Shown here piece after piece: positions 20,608-29,462 of a stretch of 30,469 nt of DNA (the stretch's first letter is position 1; every line of letters starts with the position of its first letter). The stretch spans positions 1 to 30,469 of the IMG/VR virus record IMGVR_UViG_3300009154_000186. The stretch is one strand, 5' to 3'. The DNA comes from a virus. The notes under the pieces are model-generated. The model made no database searches. It was not told where the DNA came from and saw only the letters and a list, made by a program, of their open reading frames with translations. Position numbers and translations under genes: made by a program.

Positions 20608-22412
20608 TAACTTTTAAAGAACTAAGATGGAGTAATGCTTTTTCTTATGGCACAGATAATACAGTTACACTTAATGGCAGTCCGCTAACACAAATTGTTG
20701 GTAAAAATGGGCATGGAAAAAGTTCCATAGCCTTAATCATAGAAGAAGTATTATACAACCAAAACAGCAAAAAGATTAAAAAAGCAGATATTCTTAACAG
20801 ATACACTAAAGATAAAAATTATACAATAGAACTTGACTTTGATAAAGATGGAGTAGAGTACTGCGTTAAAACCACAAGAACTAGCACAAGCTCAACTGTA
20901 AAACTCTATCGTGATGGCATAGATATTAGCAACCACACTGCTACAGGAACTTACAAAGCTCTTGAGTATATAATAGGTTACGATCATAAAACTTTTAGTC
21001 AAATTGTGTATCAAAGCAGCGTGGGATCGCTTGAGTTTTTAACAGCAACTGATACTGCACGAAAAAAGTTTTTGATAGATTTGTTAAATTTAAACATTTA
21101 CACAAAAGCTAGTGATGTATTTAAAAACTTAGTTAGTGATGCTAATAAAACTGTTGATGCAATACAAACAAAAATTGGTACAATAGAGTCTTGGATTAAA
21201 AAATATCAAAACTTTGATTTAACACCAAAAGAACCAGTTGAAGAGCCTGAAGCCCCCACAGAGCTGGTTTCAGAGCTTAATACAAAAACAAATGAATTAA
21301 AAAATATTGAAACTACCAATAAAAAGATAATAACCAATAACAAATACAAAGAACTGCTGTCCAAAATAAAAATTGGAGCTGCGCCAAGCGAGCCGCCAAC
21401 AAGTGATAAAATAAATTCCTTAAAAGTTGACTTAGCGGTGCTCAAAAAAGAACTGCAAGAAGGCGGTAAACTAGCAGCAAAATGTAGCGAACCTATTAGT
21501 ACTTGTGTTACTTGTAAGCAAACCATTGACAATACCACAATGTATTCAATGGCAGAAGATTTTAGAAATAACAGAAGACCAGAACTAGAAAAAGAAATAG
21601 TTAAATTAACTGTTTTCATAGAAGATGCTGAAAGTAGAACCAAAGACTGGAAAACGCATAATGATAAAGTTCTAGAAATAGAAAAGTATCATGCTTTAAT
21701 TGATACAGACATTAGTGAAAAATTAACTGATAAAGATTTACTAATAGAAGAAATAAATAATCTAGAAGAAATTATAAACAATATAAATACAAGAATTAGT
21801 AATGCACGAAACGCAAATAAAAGTATAGCAGAGCATAATTCCAAAATTTCTGTAGTTTCAGAACAAATGGATTCTATGAAAAAGGATCTTAAAGAGCTGA
21901 ATGCAGAATTAGTAGTAAAAGTAAGTGAACTAACTAATCTGCAAGTTTTAGTAAAAGCATTTTCAACAACAGGTTTGGTTGCTTATAAAATTGAGTGCTT
22001 AGTCAAAGATCTAGAAAGTTTAACTAACGAATACTTAGCTGAACTAGCAGACGGCAGATTTCAGATAAGTTTTAAAATAACCAGTTCTGATAAATTAAAT
22101 GTAGTAGTTACTGATAATGGTAACGATATAGATATTATTGCTTTAAGTAGCGGAGAACGCGCAAGAGTAAATGTATGTACTTTGCTTGCAATACGTAAAC
22201 TAATGCAGTCTTTATCTAATTCTAGAACTAACTTATTGATATTAGACGAAACAGTAGAAAATCTAGATGCAGAAGGTAAAGAGAAGTTAATTGAAGTATT
22301 ATTAAAAGAAGAAAATCTTAATACATTTTTAATATCTCATGGCTTTAGTCATCCACTACTAGAGAAACTGCAAGTAACAAAATCAAAAAATATGTCAAGG
22401 ATAGAAGCATGA
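20604..22412 (+). CDS. Recombination ATPase subunit, gp46/SbcC-like
   Basis: 602 residues, SMC/Rad50 type: Walker A GKNGHGKSS (33-41), Q-loop region YQSSVGSLEFL, two long coiled coils broken by a zinc hook TCVTC (about residue 300), ABC signature LSSGERARVNV (about 515) and Walker B LLILDETVENLD (about 545), then the H-loop ISHGFSH. It drives and gates the 19651 nuclease. It is shorter than bacterial SbcC (about 1000) but normal for phages. The start overlaps the nuclease stop. Confidence 0.94.
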   Translation: MITFKELRWSNAFSYGTDNTVTLNGSPLTQIVGKNGHGKSSIALIIEEVLYNQNSKKIKKADILNRYTKDKNYTIELDFDKDGVEYCVKTTRTSTSSTVKLYRDGIDISNHTATGTYKALEYIIGYDHKTFSQIVYQSSVGSLEFLTATDTARKKFLIDLLNLNIYTKASDVFKNLVSDANKTVDAIQTKIGTIESWIKKYQNFDLTPKEPVEEPEAPTELVSELNTKTNELKNIETTNKKIITNNKYKELLSKIKIGAAPSEPPTSDKINSLKVDLAVLKKELQEGGKLAAKCSEPISTCVTCKQTIDNTTMYSMAEDFRNNRRPELEKEIVKLTVFIEDAESRTKDWKTHNDKVLEIEKYHALIDTDISEKLTDKDLLIEEINNLEEIINNINTRISNARNANKSIAEHNSKISVVSEQMDSMKKDLKELNAELVVKVSELTNLQVLVKAFSTTGLVAYKIECLVKDLESLTNEYLAELADGRFQISFKITSSDKLNVVVTDNGNDIDIIALSSGERARVNVCTLLAIRKLMQSLSNSRTNLLILDETVENLDAEGKEKLIEVLLKEENLNTFLISHGFSHPLLEKLQVTKSKNMSRIEA

Positions 22413-22864
22413 CAGTAGACTCCAGAGCAAAAGGTGCAAGAGCAGAAACAACAGTTAGAGATTTATTAAGAAAAATAACTGGATTACAGTGGGAACGAGT
22501 ACCTAGTTCTGGCGCTTTAGACCCTAAGCACGGGCTAAAAGGCGATTTGTATGTGCCTAATGAAAATAACTTGTACTCAGTTGAAGTAAAACACTATGAA
22601 CAAGATCACTTAACAAGTAGCATACTTACTGCTAAAGATCCGCAACTATTAACTTGGTGGGAACAAGCAGTAAGGCAAGGCAAGCAAGTTAAAAAACAAC
22701 CGCTGTTAATTTTCAAACACGACAGGTCTAAAATATTTTGTGCTTACAGTGATCTGCCTGTTGGTGGCTACAAGTTTATGACAATTAGTGCAAAAGACTA
22801 CGAGTTCTCAGTTGCGCTACTAGAAGATTTTATAGAACATGAAGCTCCAAAATTTATAGCTTGA
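22409..22864 (+). CDS. PD-(D/E)xK nuclease, resolvase-like
   Basis: 151 residues. An N-terminal basic helix (SRAKGARAETTVRDLLRKI) is followed by WERVPSSGALDPKHGLKGDLYV and YSVEVKHYE: the D of GDLY and the E-x-K form the usual catalytic set. Later QLLTWWEQAVRQGK and KQPLLIFKHDR fit the core. This pattern suits phage Holliday-junction resolvases and related endonucleases. Its position directly after gp46/gp47 (ATGA overlap) supports a recombination role. Confidence 0.78.
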   Translation: MTVDSRAKGARAETTVRDLLRKITGLQWERVPSSGALDPKHGLKGDLYVPNENNLYSVEVKHYEQDHLTSSILTAKDPQLLTWWEQAVRQGKQVKKQPLLIFKHDRSKIFCAYSDLPVGGYKFMTISAKDYEFSVALLEDFIEHEAPKFIA

Positions 22865-22889
22865 AAAATAAACAAAAAAGTGTTATAAT
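22861..22889 (+). promoter_or_regulatory. Sigma70-type promoter, extended -10
   Basis: TTGAAA (22861-22866, overlapping the upstream stop codon), 17 bp ending in TGT, TATAAT (22884-22889). It drives the exonuclease, dUTPase and reductase genes. Confidence 0.85.
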
Positions 22890-22913
22890 AAATATTAAAA
22901 ACTGAGAAACACC

Positions 22914-23768
22914 ATGACTAAAACATTTCAAGAAATTACAACAGCCGATAACAGCACACTAATGATTGTGGATAGCTTAAACTTAGCTTTTAGATATAAG
23001 CATAGTGGTGCAGTAGATTTTGCAGAAGACTACATGAGAACTGTAGAAAGTCTTAAAAAATCTTATAAAGCAGATAAACTGATAATTGCTGGTGATGTTG
23101 GTTCCAGCAGTTACCGCAAGGCTCTTTATCCAGAATACAAACAAAATCGCAAAGATAAATACGCAGATCAAACAGAACAAGAAAAACGTGAATTTGAAAT
23201 ATTTTTTGAAGAAGTGCAGTCTATATTAACTGATTACGAAAATCAAGAAAAGTATCCTGTAATTCGTTTTAGAGGTGTAGAAGCAGATGATATTGCGGCT
23301 TACGTAGTAAGTAAAAGAAAAAAACACAATTTAAAACAAATTTGGCTAATTTCTAGTGATAAAGATTGGGATTTGTTAGTACAGCCTGAAGTATCAAGAT
23401 TTAGCTATGTTACACGCAAAGAAATAACACATGACAACTGGGGCGAGCACTATGACTTTTCCCAAGATGAGTATATTTCAATTAAGTGTTTAACAGGCGA
23501 TACTGGTGATAATGTTCCTGGTGTTCCTGGTGTTGGTCCAAAACGTGCTTTGCAGCTAGTACAGCAGTATGGCAGTACTTATGATATTATTGCAGCACTG
23601 CCTATTGCCAGCAAATATAAATATATTGCTGCACTAAATGAATTTGGCGTAGATAACTTATTGTTAAACTATAAATTAATGGATTTGGTTACACACTCTG
23701 AAGAAGCTTTGGGTGTAGAAAATTGTAAAATAGTAGATAAAATTTTAGAAAAGTATATAAATGAGTAA
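22914..23768 (+). CDS. 5'-3' exonuclease (FEN/RNase H type)
   Basis: 284 residues with the FEN fold acidic residues: IVDSLNLAFR (first Asp), a helical-arch region with YRKALYPEYKQNRKDKY, VEADDIAAYV (about 124-133), SSDKDWDLLV, and the helix-3-turn-helix GDTGDNVPGVPGVGPKRALQLV (about 195-216). It removes RNA primers and 5' flaps, supplying the 5' nuclease that the polymerase at 14434 lacks. It overlaps the dUTPase gene by 8 bases. Confidence 0.92.
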   Translation: MTKTFQEITTADNSTLMIVDSLNLAFRYKHSGAVDFAEDYMRTVESLKKSYKADKLIIAGDVGSSSYRKALYPEYKQNRKDKYADQTEQEKREFEIFFEEVQSILTDYENQEKYPVIRFRGVEADDIAAYVVSKRKKHNLKQIWLISSDKDWDLLVQPEVSRFSYVTRKEITHDNWGEHYDFSQDEYISIKCLTGDTGDNVPGVPGVGPKRALQLVQQYGSTYDIIAALPIASKYKYIAALNEFGVDNLLLNYKLMDLVTHSEEALGVENCKIVDKILEKYINE

Positions 23769-24237
23769 TTTTATAAATATTAATCGAGACTACGATCACA
23801 ATCGTGGAGTAGCCGTAAAACAAACAGTTGAGTGCCGAGTAGATAGCGCTGAATTTTTACCGCAACGTGCCAATCGCACAGATGCTGGCGCAGATTTAAT
23901 GAGCACTGAAACTTGTGAGATTTATCCCAACGAACAAAAAATGATTGATACTGGGGTAGCGGTAAAAATTCCAGAAGGCTATGCAGGTTTTGTTTTTAAC
24001 AGAAGCAGTCAGGGAAAAAAGGGAATTACTATCCCTCACTCAGTAGGCGTTATTGATAGTGATTATCGTGGAAATATAAAAATAATTTTAAAAAATATCG
24101 GCGAAGATCGTTATGAAATAAAACGTGGAGACAGAATTGCACAACTGGTAATCATGCCAGTTTTGTTCGTTGATTTTGTAGATGCATGGAATGACACAGA
24201 ACGTGGTACTGGCGGATTTGGTAGTACTGGTACATAA
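23761..24237 (+). CDS. dut: dUTP diphosphatase
   Basis: 158 residues with the five dUTPase motifs: 1 DAGADL, 2 FNRSSQGKKG, 3 GVIDSDYRGNI, 4 RGDRIAQLV, 5 RGTGGFGSTG. It hydrolyses dUTP to dUMP, keeping uracil out of DNA and giving the precursor of dTTP; the enzyme is a trimer. The 36-residue N-terminal lead is slightly long. It lies next to ribonucleotide reductase, a coherent dNTP-supply pair. Confidence 0.96.
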   Translation: MSNFININRDYDHNRGVAVKQTVECRVDSAEFLPQRANRTDAGADLMSTETCEIYPNEQKMIDTGVAVKIPEGYAGFVFNRSSQGKKGITIPHSVGVIDSDYRGNIKIILKNIGEDRYEIKRGDRIAQLVIMPVLFVDFVDAWNDTERGTGGFGSTGT

Positions 24238-24246
24238 AGGAAATAG

Positions 24247-26211
24247 ATGACAGTAAGTACAAGAGCGCAAGTTATTACGCGCAGAACATATAACAGACCC
24301 ACCTCAGACGACGGCAAACAGTTTGAAACATGGCAAGAAACAGTAGCCAGAGTTATTGATCATCAAGAATGGTTGTGGCAACGAGCAGTTGATCGTGATT
24401 TAAATGACTTAGAATATGCAGAACTCTACGACCTTGAACAGCTTATGCTAGATCGCAAAGTGCTAATGAGTGGTCGTACACTTTGGCTGGGTGGTACAAA
24501 CGTAGCCAAAACACGTGAAGCTTCACAATTTAACTGTAGTTTTACAAATGTAGAAACAGTTTATGATGTAGTAGATGTATTATGGCTGTTGCTACAAGGT
24601 TGCGGGGTAGGGTTTAAACCAATTGTTGGTACATTAAACGGCTTTTCAAAGCCAATTAAAAATATCAAAACAGTTCGTAGTACGCGTATTAATAAAGGCG
24701 GAAACGAGCACAACACAGAAACTTGGGATGCAGAAACAGCTACTTGGACACTGCAAATTGGTGATAGTGCAGAAGCTTGGGCCAAATCTATTGGCAAACT
24801 GCTAGCAGGTAAATATCCAGCAAATACGCTGGTATTAGATTTTAGTCAATTACGCCCCGCAGGGGAAAGGTTAAAAGGTTATGGTTGGATTTCTTCGGGC
24901 GATAGCGCAATTAGTACTGCTTATCTTGCTATTGCCAATATACTTAATGGTCGTGCTGATAGTTTACTGTCTAGGATGGATATTCTGGACATTGTTAATC
25001 ATCTTGGCACTATTTTATCCAGTCGCCGCAGTGCTGAAATTGCCCTTTTTGACTACGGACAGCCAGAATGGGAAGAATTTGCGGTAGCTAAAAAAGATTG
25101 GTGGTTGCATAATAATGCACACCGCACACAGTCAAATAACAGTTTAGTATTTAAAGAAAAACCACTACGTGCAGACTTAGAACGCATTTTTTCAATGATG
25201 CAAGAAGCTGGCGGAAGCGAACCAGGATTTATAAATGAAGTTGAAGCCTTACGACGTGCCCCTTGGTTTAAAGGAGCAAATCCCTGCGTTGAAATCTTAC
25301 TCGGAAATAAAAGTTTCTGTAACCTTACCGAAACTGACATTGCCAAGTTTAAAGGAGACACCGCTGGTTTGCACAATGCCATCAGATTGGCAGCTAGAGC
25401 AAACTACAGACAAACTTGTGTGGACCTCAAAGACGGAATATTACAAGAAGCTTGGCACTTAAATAATTACTTTATGCGTTTGTGCGGGGTTGGTTTAACA
25501 GGTATTGCAATGCGACCAGATATGGGCAGCTATGATTATGAATACCTAAAACGCACAGCAACAGGTGCTGCTATTGGAATGGCTCAAGAATTAGGTTTAC
25601 CTAGCCCCAAAAATATCACTTGTGTTAAGCCCTCAGGCACACTAAGCAAAATCATGGATACTACTGAGGGTGTTCACAAACCGCTTGGCAAGTATATTTT
25701 TAATAATGTGCAGTTTAGTAAGCATGATCCAGTAGTAGAAAAACTACGCGAAGCAAACTACAGAGTGATCAACCACCCAGTAGATGATTCAGGAGTGTTA
25801 GTAACTTTTCCAGTAGCTTGGGACGGTGTGCCTTTTGACAATGTTGCAGGTAAAGAAGTTAATCTTGAAAGTGCAGTAGTACAGCTAGAACGATATAAAC
25901 TATTGCAAACATCATGGAATCAACAAAATACTAGTGTAACAATTAGTTATGACCCTGCAGAAGTACCTACAATTATTGATTGGCTGTTAGTTAACTGGGA
26001 TTGTTATGTAGGCGTTAGTTTTATCTATCGTACAGACCCAACTAAAACAGCAAAAGATCTTGGTTACTTATATCTTCCACAAGAAGTAGTAAGTGAGCAA
26101 AGTTACAACGACTATGTCGTTACCCTAAAACCAGTAAATTTAGATGAGGCAAATAGCTTTGATGAAATTATTGGAGAAGAATGTGCAACGGGCGCTTGCC
26201 CAATTAGATAA
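24247..26211 (+). CDS. nrdJ: Class II (adenosylcobalamin-dependent) ribonucleotide reductase
   Basis: 654 residues, resembling the monomeric ribonucleoside-triphosphate reductase. The first active Cys is in ASQFNCSF; the radical-site loop is GANPCVEI with the second Cys further on in NKSFCNLTE; CVKPSGTLSKIMDTTEG is the conserved phosphate/dimer region; the C-terminal redox pair is ECATGAC (CxxxxC), close to the end, for reduction by thioredoxin or glutaredoxin. No small subunit is needed, but cobalamin must come from the host. AAGGAAAT ribosome site. It makes dNTPs for phage replication. Confidence 0.92.
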   Translation: MTVSTRAQVITRRTYNRPTSDDGKQFETWQETVARVIDHQEWLWQRAVDRDLNDLEYAELYDLEQLMLDRKVLMSGRTLWLGGTNVAKTREASQFNCSFTNVETVYDVVDVLWLLLQGCGVGFKPIVGTLNGFSKPIKNIKTVRSTRINKGGNEHNTETWDAETATWTLQIGDSAEAWAKSIGKLLAGKYPANTLVLDFSQLRPAGERLKGYGWISSGDSAISTAYLAIANILNGRADSLLSRMDILDIVNHLGTILSSRRSAEIALFDYGQPEWEEFAVAKKDWWLHNNAHRTQSNNSLVFKEKPLRADLERIFSMMQEAGGSEPGFINEVEALRRAPWFKGANPCVEILLGNKSFCNLTETDIAKFKGDTAGLHNAIRLAARANYRQTCVDLKDGILQEAWHLNNYFMRLCGVGLTGIAMRPDMGSYDYEYLKRTATGAAIGMAQELGLPSPKNITCVKPSGTLSKIMDTTEGVHKPLGKYIFNNVQFSKHDPVVEKLREANYRVINHPVDDSGVLVTFPVAWDGVPFDNVAGKEVNLESAVVQLERYKLLQTSWNQQNTSVTISYDPAEVPTIIDWLLVNWDCYVGVSFIYRTDPTKTAKDLGYLYLPQEVVSEQSYNDYVVTLKPVNLDEANSFDEIIGEECATGACPIR

Positions 26212-26220
26212 TAAATAAAA

Positions 26221-26412
26221 ATGACAACACCAAATAACGAAACCGTATTATTTTTGCAACTTTCAGTAGAAGAAATTAACCAAATACTTGCAAGTTTGCA
26301 AGAGCTGCCAGGAAAAATCTGTAATCCACTTACACAAAAAATTCATGAGCAAGCAAAAGGTCAATTAAATCCAGAAGTTACTGAAGTTTCCAAAGAAATA
26401 ACAGCAGAATAA
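26221..26412 (+). CDS. Small conserved phage protein
   Basis: 63 residues; the core LQLSVEEINQILASLQELPGKICNPLTQKIHEQA is helical and of a kind found in many phages next to replication genes, function unknown. It may aid assembly of a complex through its Leu-rich helix. It has no Shine-Dalgarno and lies 9 bases after the reductase stop. It is the last plus-strand gene before the convergent terminator. Confidence 0.78.
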   Translation: MTTPNNETVLFLQLSVEEINQILASLQELPGKICNPLTQKIHEQAKGQLNPEVTEVSKEITAE

Positions 26413-26448
26413 AAAAAGCCGCATAACTTAAAAGTTATGCGGCTTTTT
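26413..26448. terminator. Bidirectional terminator between convergent operons
   Basis: Almost perfect hairpin: AGCCGCATAACTT and AAGTTATGCGGCT with a very short loop, flanked by A-run and T-run, so it serves both the plus-strand reductase unit and the minus-strand lysis/PhoH unit. Confidence 0.95.
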
Positions 26449-26458
26449 TGTTTGCTTA

Positions 26459-27163
26459 TTAATTTCTATATGCTTGAATAATTTGTTTACACATTTTAGA
26501 TCTGACTATATCCTCATCTAAGAATCTAACAATTTCAATACCTTTTATACCTTCAAGTCTTGTTACTGCGTCTGACAAACCTGAATTAGGAATATCTGCT
26601 TGCTCAATGTCTCCACTAAGAATCATTTTACAATTTTTTCCAATTCTGGAAAGCATCATTTTCATTTCTTCACGAGTGCAGTTTTGAGCTTCGTCTACTA
26701 GCACAATGCAATTTTCAAAAGTAGCTCCACGTAAAAATCCAAGTGGAGTAGGTTCTATATCTTGAGACTTTAGTGCATAATCATAAAAACCTTTGCCAAG
26801 ACATTTTGTAAATATACTATCAAAAGGCATTAAATAAGGTGCATACTTTTCATCTATACCACCTGGTAAAAATCCTAAACCTCTGCCAACTTCTACATTT
26901 GGTCTGGTTAGTATAATTTTATTTACTTTGCGGTAGTAAAGTTGGCTGGCTGCATAACTTGCAGAAATATATGTTTTACCAGTACCTGCACTGCCAACAC
27001 CAAAAATAATATCATTTTCGTGTATTGCTTGTAAGTACTGTTGTTGTATAAAGTTTAAAGGTTCTACTTCTTTAAAAGATTGATAACGCGTATCTGGCAC
27101 TAAACCTTCTACTTCATCACATCTGTTATCTTTATTTTTTCTGGATTTTTTTCCACTTGACAT
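26459..27163 (-). CDS. phoH: PhoH-like ATPase
   Basis: 234 residues. Start set at ATG 27163 with GAGGA 6 bases before it; an upstream in-frame TTG at 27175 is less likely. Walker A GVGSAGTGKTYIS (about 53-65), RPNVEVGRGLGFLPG (a PhoH signature), Walker B IVLVDEAQNC, and LSGDIEQAD. PhoH proteins are common in phages; they are P-loop ATPases proposed to act in RNA or phosphate-stress metabolism. The last gene of the minus-strand unit. Confidence 0.92.
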   Translation of the reverse strand: MSSGKKSRKNKDNRCDEVEGLVPDTRYQSFKEVEPLNFIQQQYLQAIHENDIIFGVGSAGTGKTYISASYAASQLYYRKVNKIILTRPNVEVGRGLGFLPGGIDEKYAPYLMPFDSIFTKCLGKGFYDYALKSQDIEPTPLGFLRGATFENCIVLVDEAQNCTREEMKMMLSRIGKNCKMILSGDIEQADIPNSGLSDAVTRLEGIKGIEIVRFLDEDIVRSKMCKQIIQAYRN

Positions 27164-27185
27164 ATAATTCCTCAATAATGTAATA

Positions 27186-27206
27186 AAAGAAAAACCATTT
27201 TTCTTT
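27186..27206 (-). terminator. Possible weak terminator between holin and PhoH
   Basis: AAAGAAAAA (27186-27194) and TTTTTCTTT (27198-27206) pair around CCA, giving a T-rich tail on the minus strand. The stem is all A-T except one G-C, so it is weak; partial termination is possible. Confidence 0.35.
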
Positions 27207-27231
27207 TTACTTGTTAACAGCTGTTTTTCTC

Positions 27232-27540
27232 CTATTTTGTTTCACTAGAAGAATCACTGCTTGTTAATGAGGCAATTTTTTCTTTTGTACGACCAAATGC
27301 AGCGATACCAAGAACAGCACCCATTGCAATATGATATAATCCAGCACCTTGTAGGGTGATTGGTTGCCATTGTGTTTGGACACTACCATGATTTAATGCT
27401 TGTAATAAACTCCAAAGTATTGGAAATAATACAAAATCAGCAATGCAAGTTGCCATATAACTCCAACCCATCATTGGACGCCATTTAGTATTCATCCAAT
27501 CTTCTTTTTGTTGTTCACTTTTTGTAATTTCTTGACCCAT
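27232..27540 (-). CDS. Holin
   Basis: 102 residues; start at the second ATG (27540), which is 6 bases from AGGAA. A polar N-terminus with KWRPMMGWSY, then two membrane helices (about 26-50 and 68-88) and a Ser-rich charged tail. The W-R-P-x-x-G-W opening is typical of a phage holin family. Holins form the inner-membrane lesion that releases or activates the endolysin; this fits the neighbouring endolysin and spanin genes. It overlaps the preceding gene by 26 bases. Confidence 0.75.
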   Translation of the reverse strand: MGQEITKSEQQKEDWMNTKWRPMMGWSYMATCIADFVLFPILWSLLQALNHGSVQTQWQPITLQGAGLYHIAMGAVLGIAAFGRTKEKIASLTSSDSSSETK

Positions 27541-28288
27541 AAGCATTTCCTTTTAGTTCTCTATGTGGAAGTATATCATACCCATATTGTGGATATTTTT
27601 GTTGTCTGTCATATGCAACTGCTAGCATTAAACCAGCAAATGTAAACATTACTATTAATATGCTAATACCAAATATAACTTGTTCAGTTAATTTACGATT
27701 TCTTGCTAGCCGTCTAGCTTCTGCTACACGCAATCGTTGCATTTGAATGGCAACCAAACTTTTTTGTTCTTTGCCAATCTTTACCATCATTTCATTTACT
27801 TCAGTCCAAAGTGCCCCTAACTCAGGCGGACATTGATAAATCATTAATTCTTGTAGCTCAGTACCCATTTTTTCCAATTGTTTACGCATCAGCACACGCT
27901 GTAGTGCACGTTTGCCTAAACTACTATCACCCGTATAAATTTCTGTACGACTACGACGTTCTTCTTCTTCAAGTACTGCTATACATCTATAGTAGTTATC
28001 ATAGTAAGTACCTAAATGTTCACCAATTTGTTGATAGATATTAGTAGTATCTCCATCGTGCTTATTTAATTCAATAACGCGATTTTTTTCTTGAATGTAT
28101 TGATTTCGTTGTTCTGCGCTAGCTGGTTTATCTGCAGGATGTTTTTTATGAAATTGATCTTCTAAGTCTTTTAGAACACTTTTGACATCACCAGCTGCAC
28201 CTTTTATATCTTTGTAAAGTTTACATCCAGCTTTAACAGCACTTACAGCACCATTAGCCAAAGCAAAAAGTGTTACTGGATCAATCAT
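27515..28288 (-). CDS. C-terminally anchored membrane protein, unknown function
   Basis: 257 residues: an MIDPVTLFALANGAVSAVKAGCKLYKDIKG opening, a long charged helical middle (residues 40-190, many E/K/R, likely coiled coil), one membrane helix near 205-226 (VIFGISILIVMFTFAGLMLAV), and a short tail. Proteins with this MIDP start occur beside lysis or tail genes in other phages with no set role. AAGGGG ribosome site; the ATG overlaps the Rz stop. Confidence 0.7.
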   Translation of the reverse strand: MIDPVTLFALANGAVSAVKAGCKLYKDIKGAAGDVKSVLKDLEDQFHKKHPADKPASAEQRNQYIQEKNRVIELNKHDGDTTNIYQQIGEHLGTYYDNYYRCIAVLEEEERRSRTEIYTGDSSLGKRALQRVLMRKQLEKMGTELQELMIYQCPPELGALWTEVNEMMVKIGKEQKSLVAIQMQRLRVAEARRLARNRKLTEQVIFGISILIVMFTFAGLMLAVAYDRQQKYPQYGYDILPHRELKGNAYGSRNYKK

Positions 28289-28860
28289 AGCAACCCCTTC
28301 TTAGCAGATTCGTATATTTGTTTTTGAGTTTGATACCACTCTTGCCAAGCTTTTAGTTTTTCTGTTAATTCATAATAAGTGGCATAATTAACTACTACTG
28401 TGTCAAGTAGTTCACTGGCTTTAACTGTACTGGAGGCTCCAGCAGTGTCTCTGGCACTTTGGGCCACGGCATTTTGACTGGCACTGTTGTGGAGCATGAC
28501 TGCAGACTCAGGCAAAACACAACTGCTATCAAGCTCTTTAACAACCACTTGTTGTAAAATATCTCTGTTAACATATTCAATCTCTTTTACTTTTTTAATT
28601 TTAGTTACTGTTTTGGTCTGTATTTCTTGATTGGCTTGTGTAGACTGTTGTTCAATTACAGCTGCTTGCTTTTCAAGTTCAGCAACTTTTTCTTTCCAAG
28701 ATTGTTGGCTACTAAACCAACTCAAACAAAACACGCAAAAAATTACTGCCAAAAAATTATAGTTGCGCCATTGCTGACTCCAACTGGTGGCAACAGCAAT
28801 ACTACTAAAAATTAATAGTGTCCAATATATCCAATTGGGAATGTATTCTAATAACCACAT
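28285..28860 (-). CDS. Inner-membrane spanin (Rz-like)
   Basis: 191 residues: two N-terminal hydrophobic helices (about 10-27 and 35-51), then a periplasmic coiled coil (WKEKVAELEKQAAVIEQQ onward). The o-spanin gene lies inside it in another frame, the classic Rz/Rz1 nesting. It would span the periplasm with Rz1 to fuse the membranes in the last step of lysis. It abuts the endolysin stop and overlaps the next gene by 4 bases. Confidence 0.8.
   Translation of the reverse strand: MWLLEYIPNWIYWTLLIFSSIAVATSWSQQWRNYNFLAVIFCVFCLSWFSSQQSWKEKVAELEKQAAVIEQQSTQANQEIQTKTVTKIKKVKEIEYVNRDILQQVVVKELDSSCVLPESAVMLHNSASQNAVAQSARDTAGASSTVKASELLDTVVVNYATYYELTEKLKAWQEWYQTQKQIYESAKKGLL
28395..28574 (-). CDS. 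Outer-membrane lipoprotein spanin (Rz1-like), nested in Rz
   Basis: 59 residues from ATG 28574 (GAGA just upstream; a TTG at 28580 is less likely). N-terminal lysines, a hydrophobic stretch (SLIAVVFCLSL) and a lipobox LQSC with lipidated Cys27, then a 33-residue mature part rich in Pro (VPVKMPWPKVPETLLEPP). This is the o-spanin plan. It lies fully inside the Rz-like gene in a different frame. Confidence 0.8.
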   Translation of the reverse strand: MLTEIFYNKWLLKSLIAVVFCLSLQSCSTTVPVKMPWPKVPETLLEPPVQLKPVNYLTQ

Positions 28861-29462
28861 TAGATCACCTGTTTGATATGATTAAAATGTTTTATACGAT
28901 CTTCTAAACCTATAAAACCACCATTAATTTTTTTGGTAATTGCTTTCATATCTTCGTTGTCAGCTAGCAGATTAAGATTATTGGTTTTCCAAAACCAACA
29001 AGCACTTTCTAATGCACCTGCTGTAGTACCCAAATAAACTACAGTTTCTGCAACTGTTTTATTTATGGCTTTACTGAAGTTTTCGTAATTTGCTTTACCT
29101 GTTAGTTGAATAACTCCACGACCACAATGACGATAACCATCACCAGATGCCTCTGGACCATTACCCATGCGGTTGGCATATACACGATTGGCTATACATT
29201 CAGGTTTGCGAGCGTACTCAGCTGCTTGCTCTGCAGTAAAGTATTTTGCAAATGTTTTCTGCAAACCTTCTGCTGAGTAATTTAAATTTTCTTTTAGTGC
29301 AGTAAAACCAGCAGACTCATGAATGCATTGTGCTAAAAAACAACTGATTCTGTTTTTTGTGTTAATTTCATATTTTGGTAATAATAAATTAAGTGCTGCT
29401 AACCACTCTGCTTGATTTTTGTTTTGTGGAATAATTTGTTTTAGTTGTTCTGCTGAAATCAT
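28860..29462 (-). CDS. Endolysin, GH19 (chitinase-like) muramidase
   Basis: 200 residues with the GH19/lysozyme-like plan: catalytic Glu49 in CIHESAGF, second region LKENLNYSAEGL, then NRMGNGPEASGDGYRHCGRGVIQLTGKANYENF. Similar proteins are endolysins of many phages of Gram-negative hosts. No signal sequence, so release needs the holin. It overlaps the gene before it by 4 bases and ends next to the Rz start, giving an endolysin-Rz/Rz1-membrane protein-holin lysis cassette. Confidence 0.9.
   Translation of the reverse strand: MISAEQLKQIIPQNKNQAEWLAALNLLLPKYEINTKNRISCFLAQCIHESAGFTALKENLNYSAEGLQKTFAKYFTAEQAAEYARKPECIANRVYANRMGNGPEASGDGYRHCGRGVIQLTGKANYENFSKAINKTVAETVVYLGTTAGALESACWFWKTNNLNLLADNEDMKAITKKINGGFIGLEDRIKHFNHIKQVI

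Noticed and set aside
21206-21643. A 145-codon minus-strand frame
   Set aside because: It lies antisense to the coiled-coil part of the gp46-like gene and is a low-complexity shadow of it.
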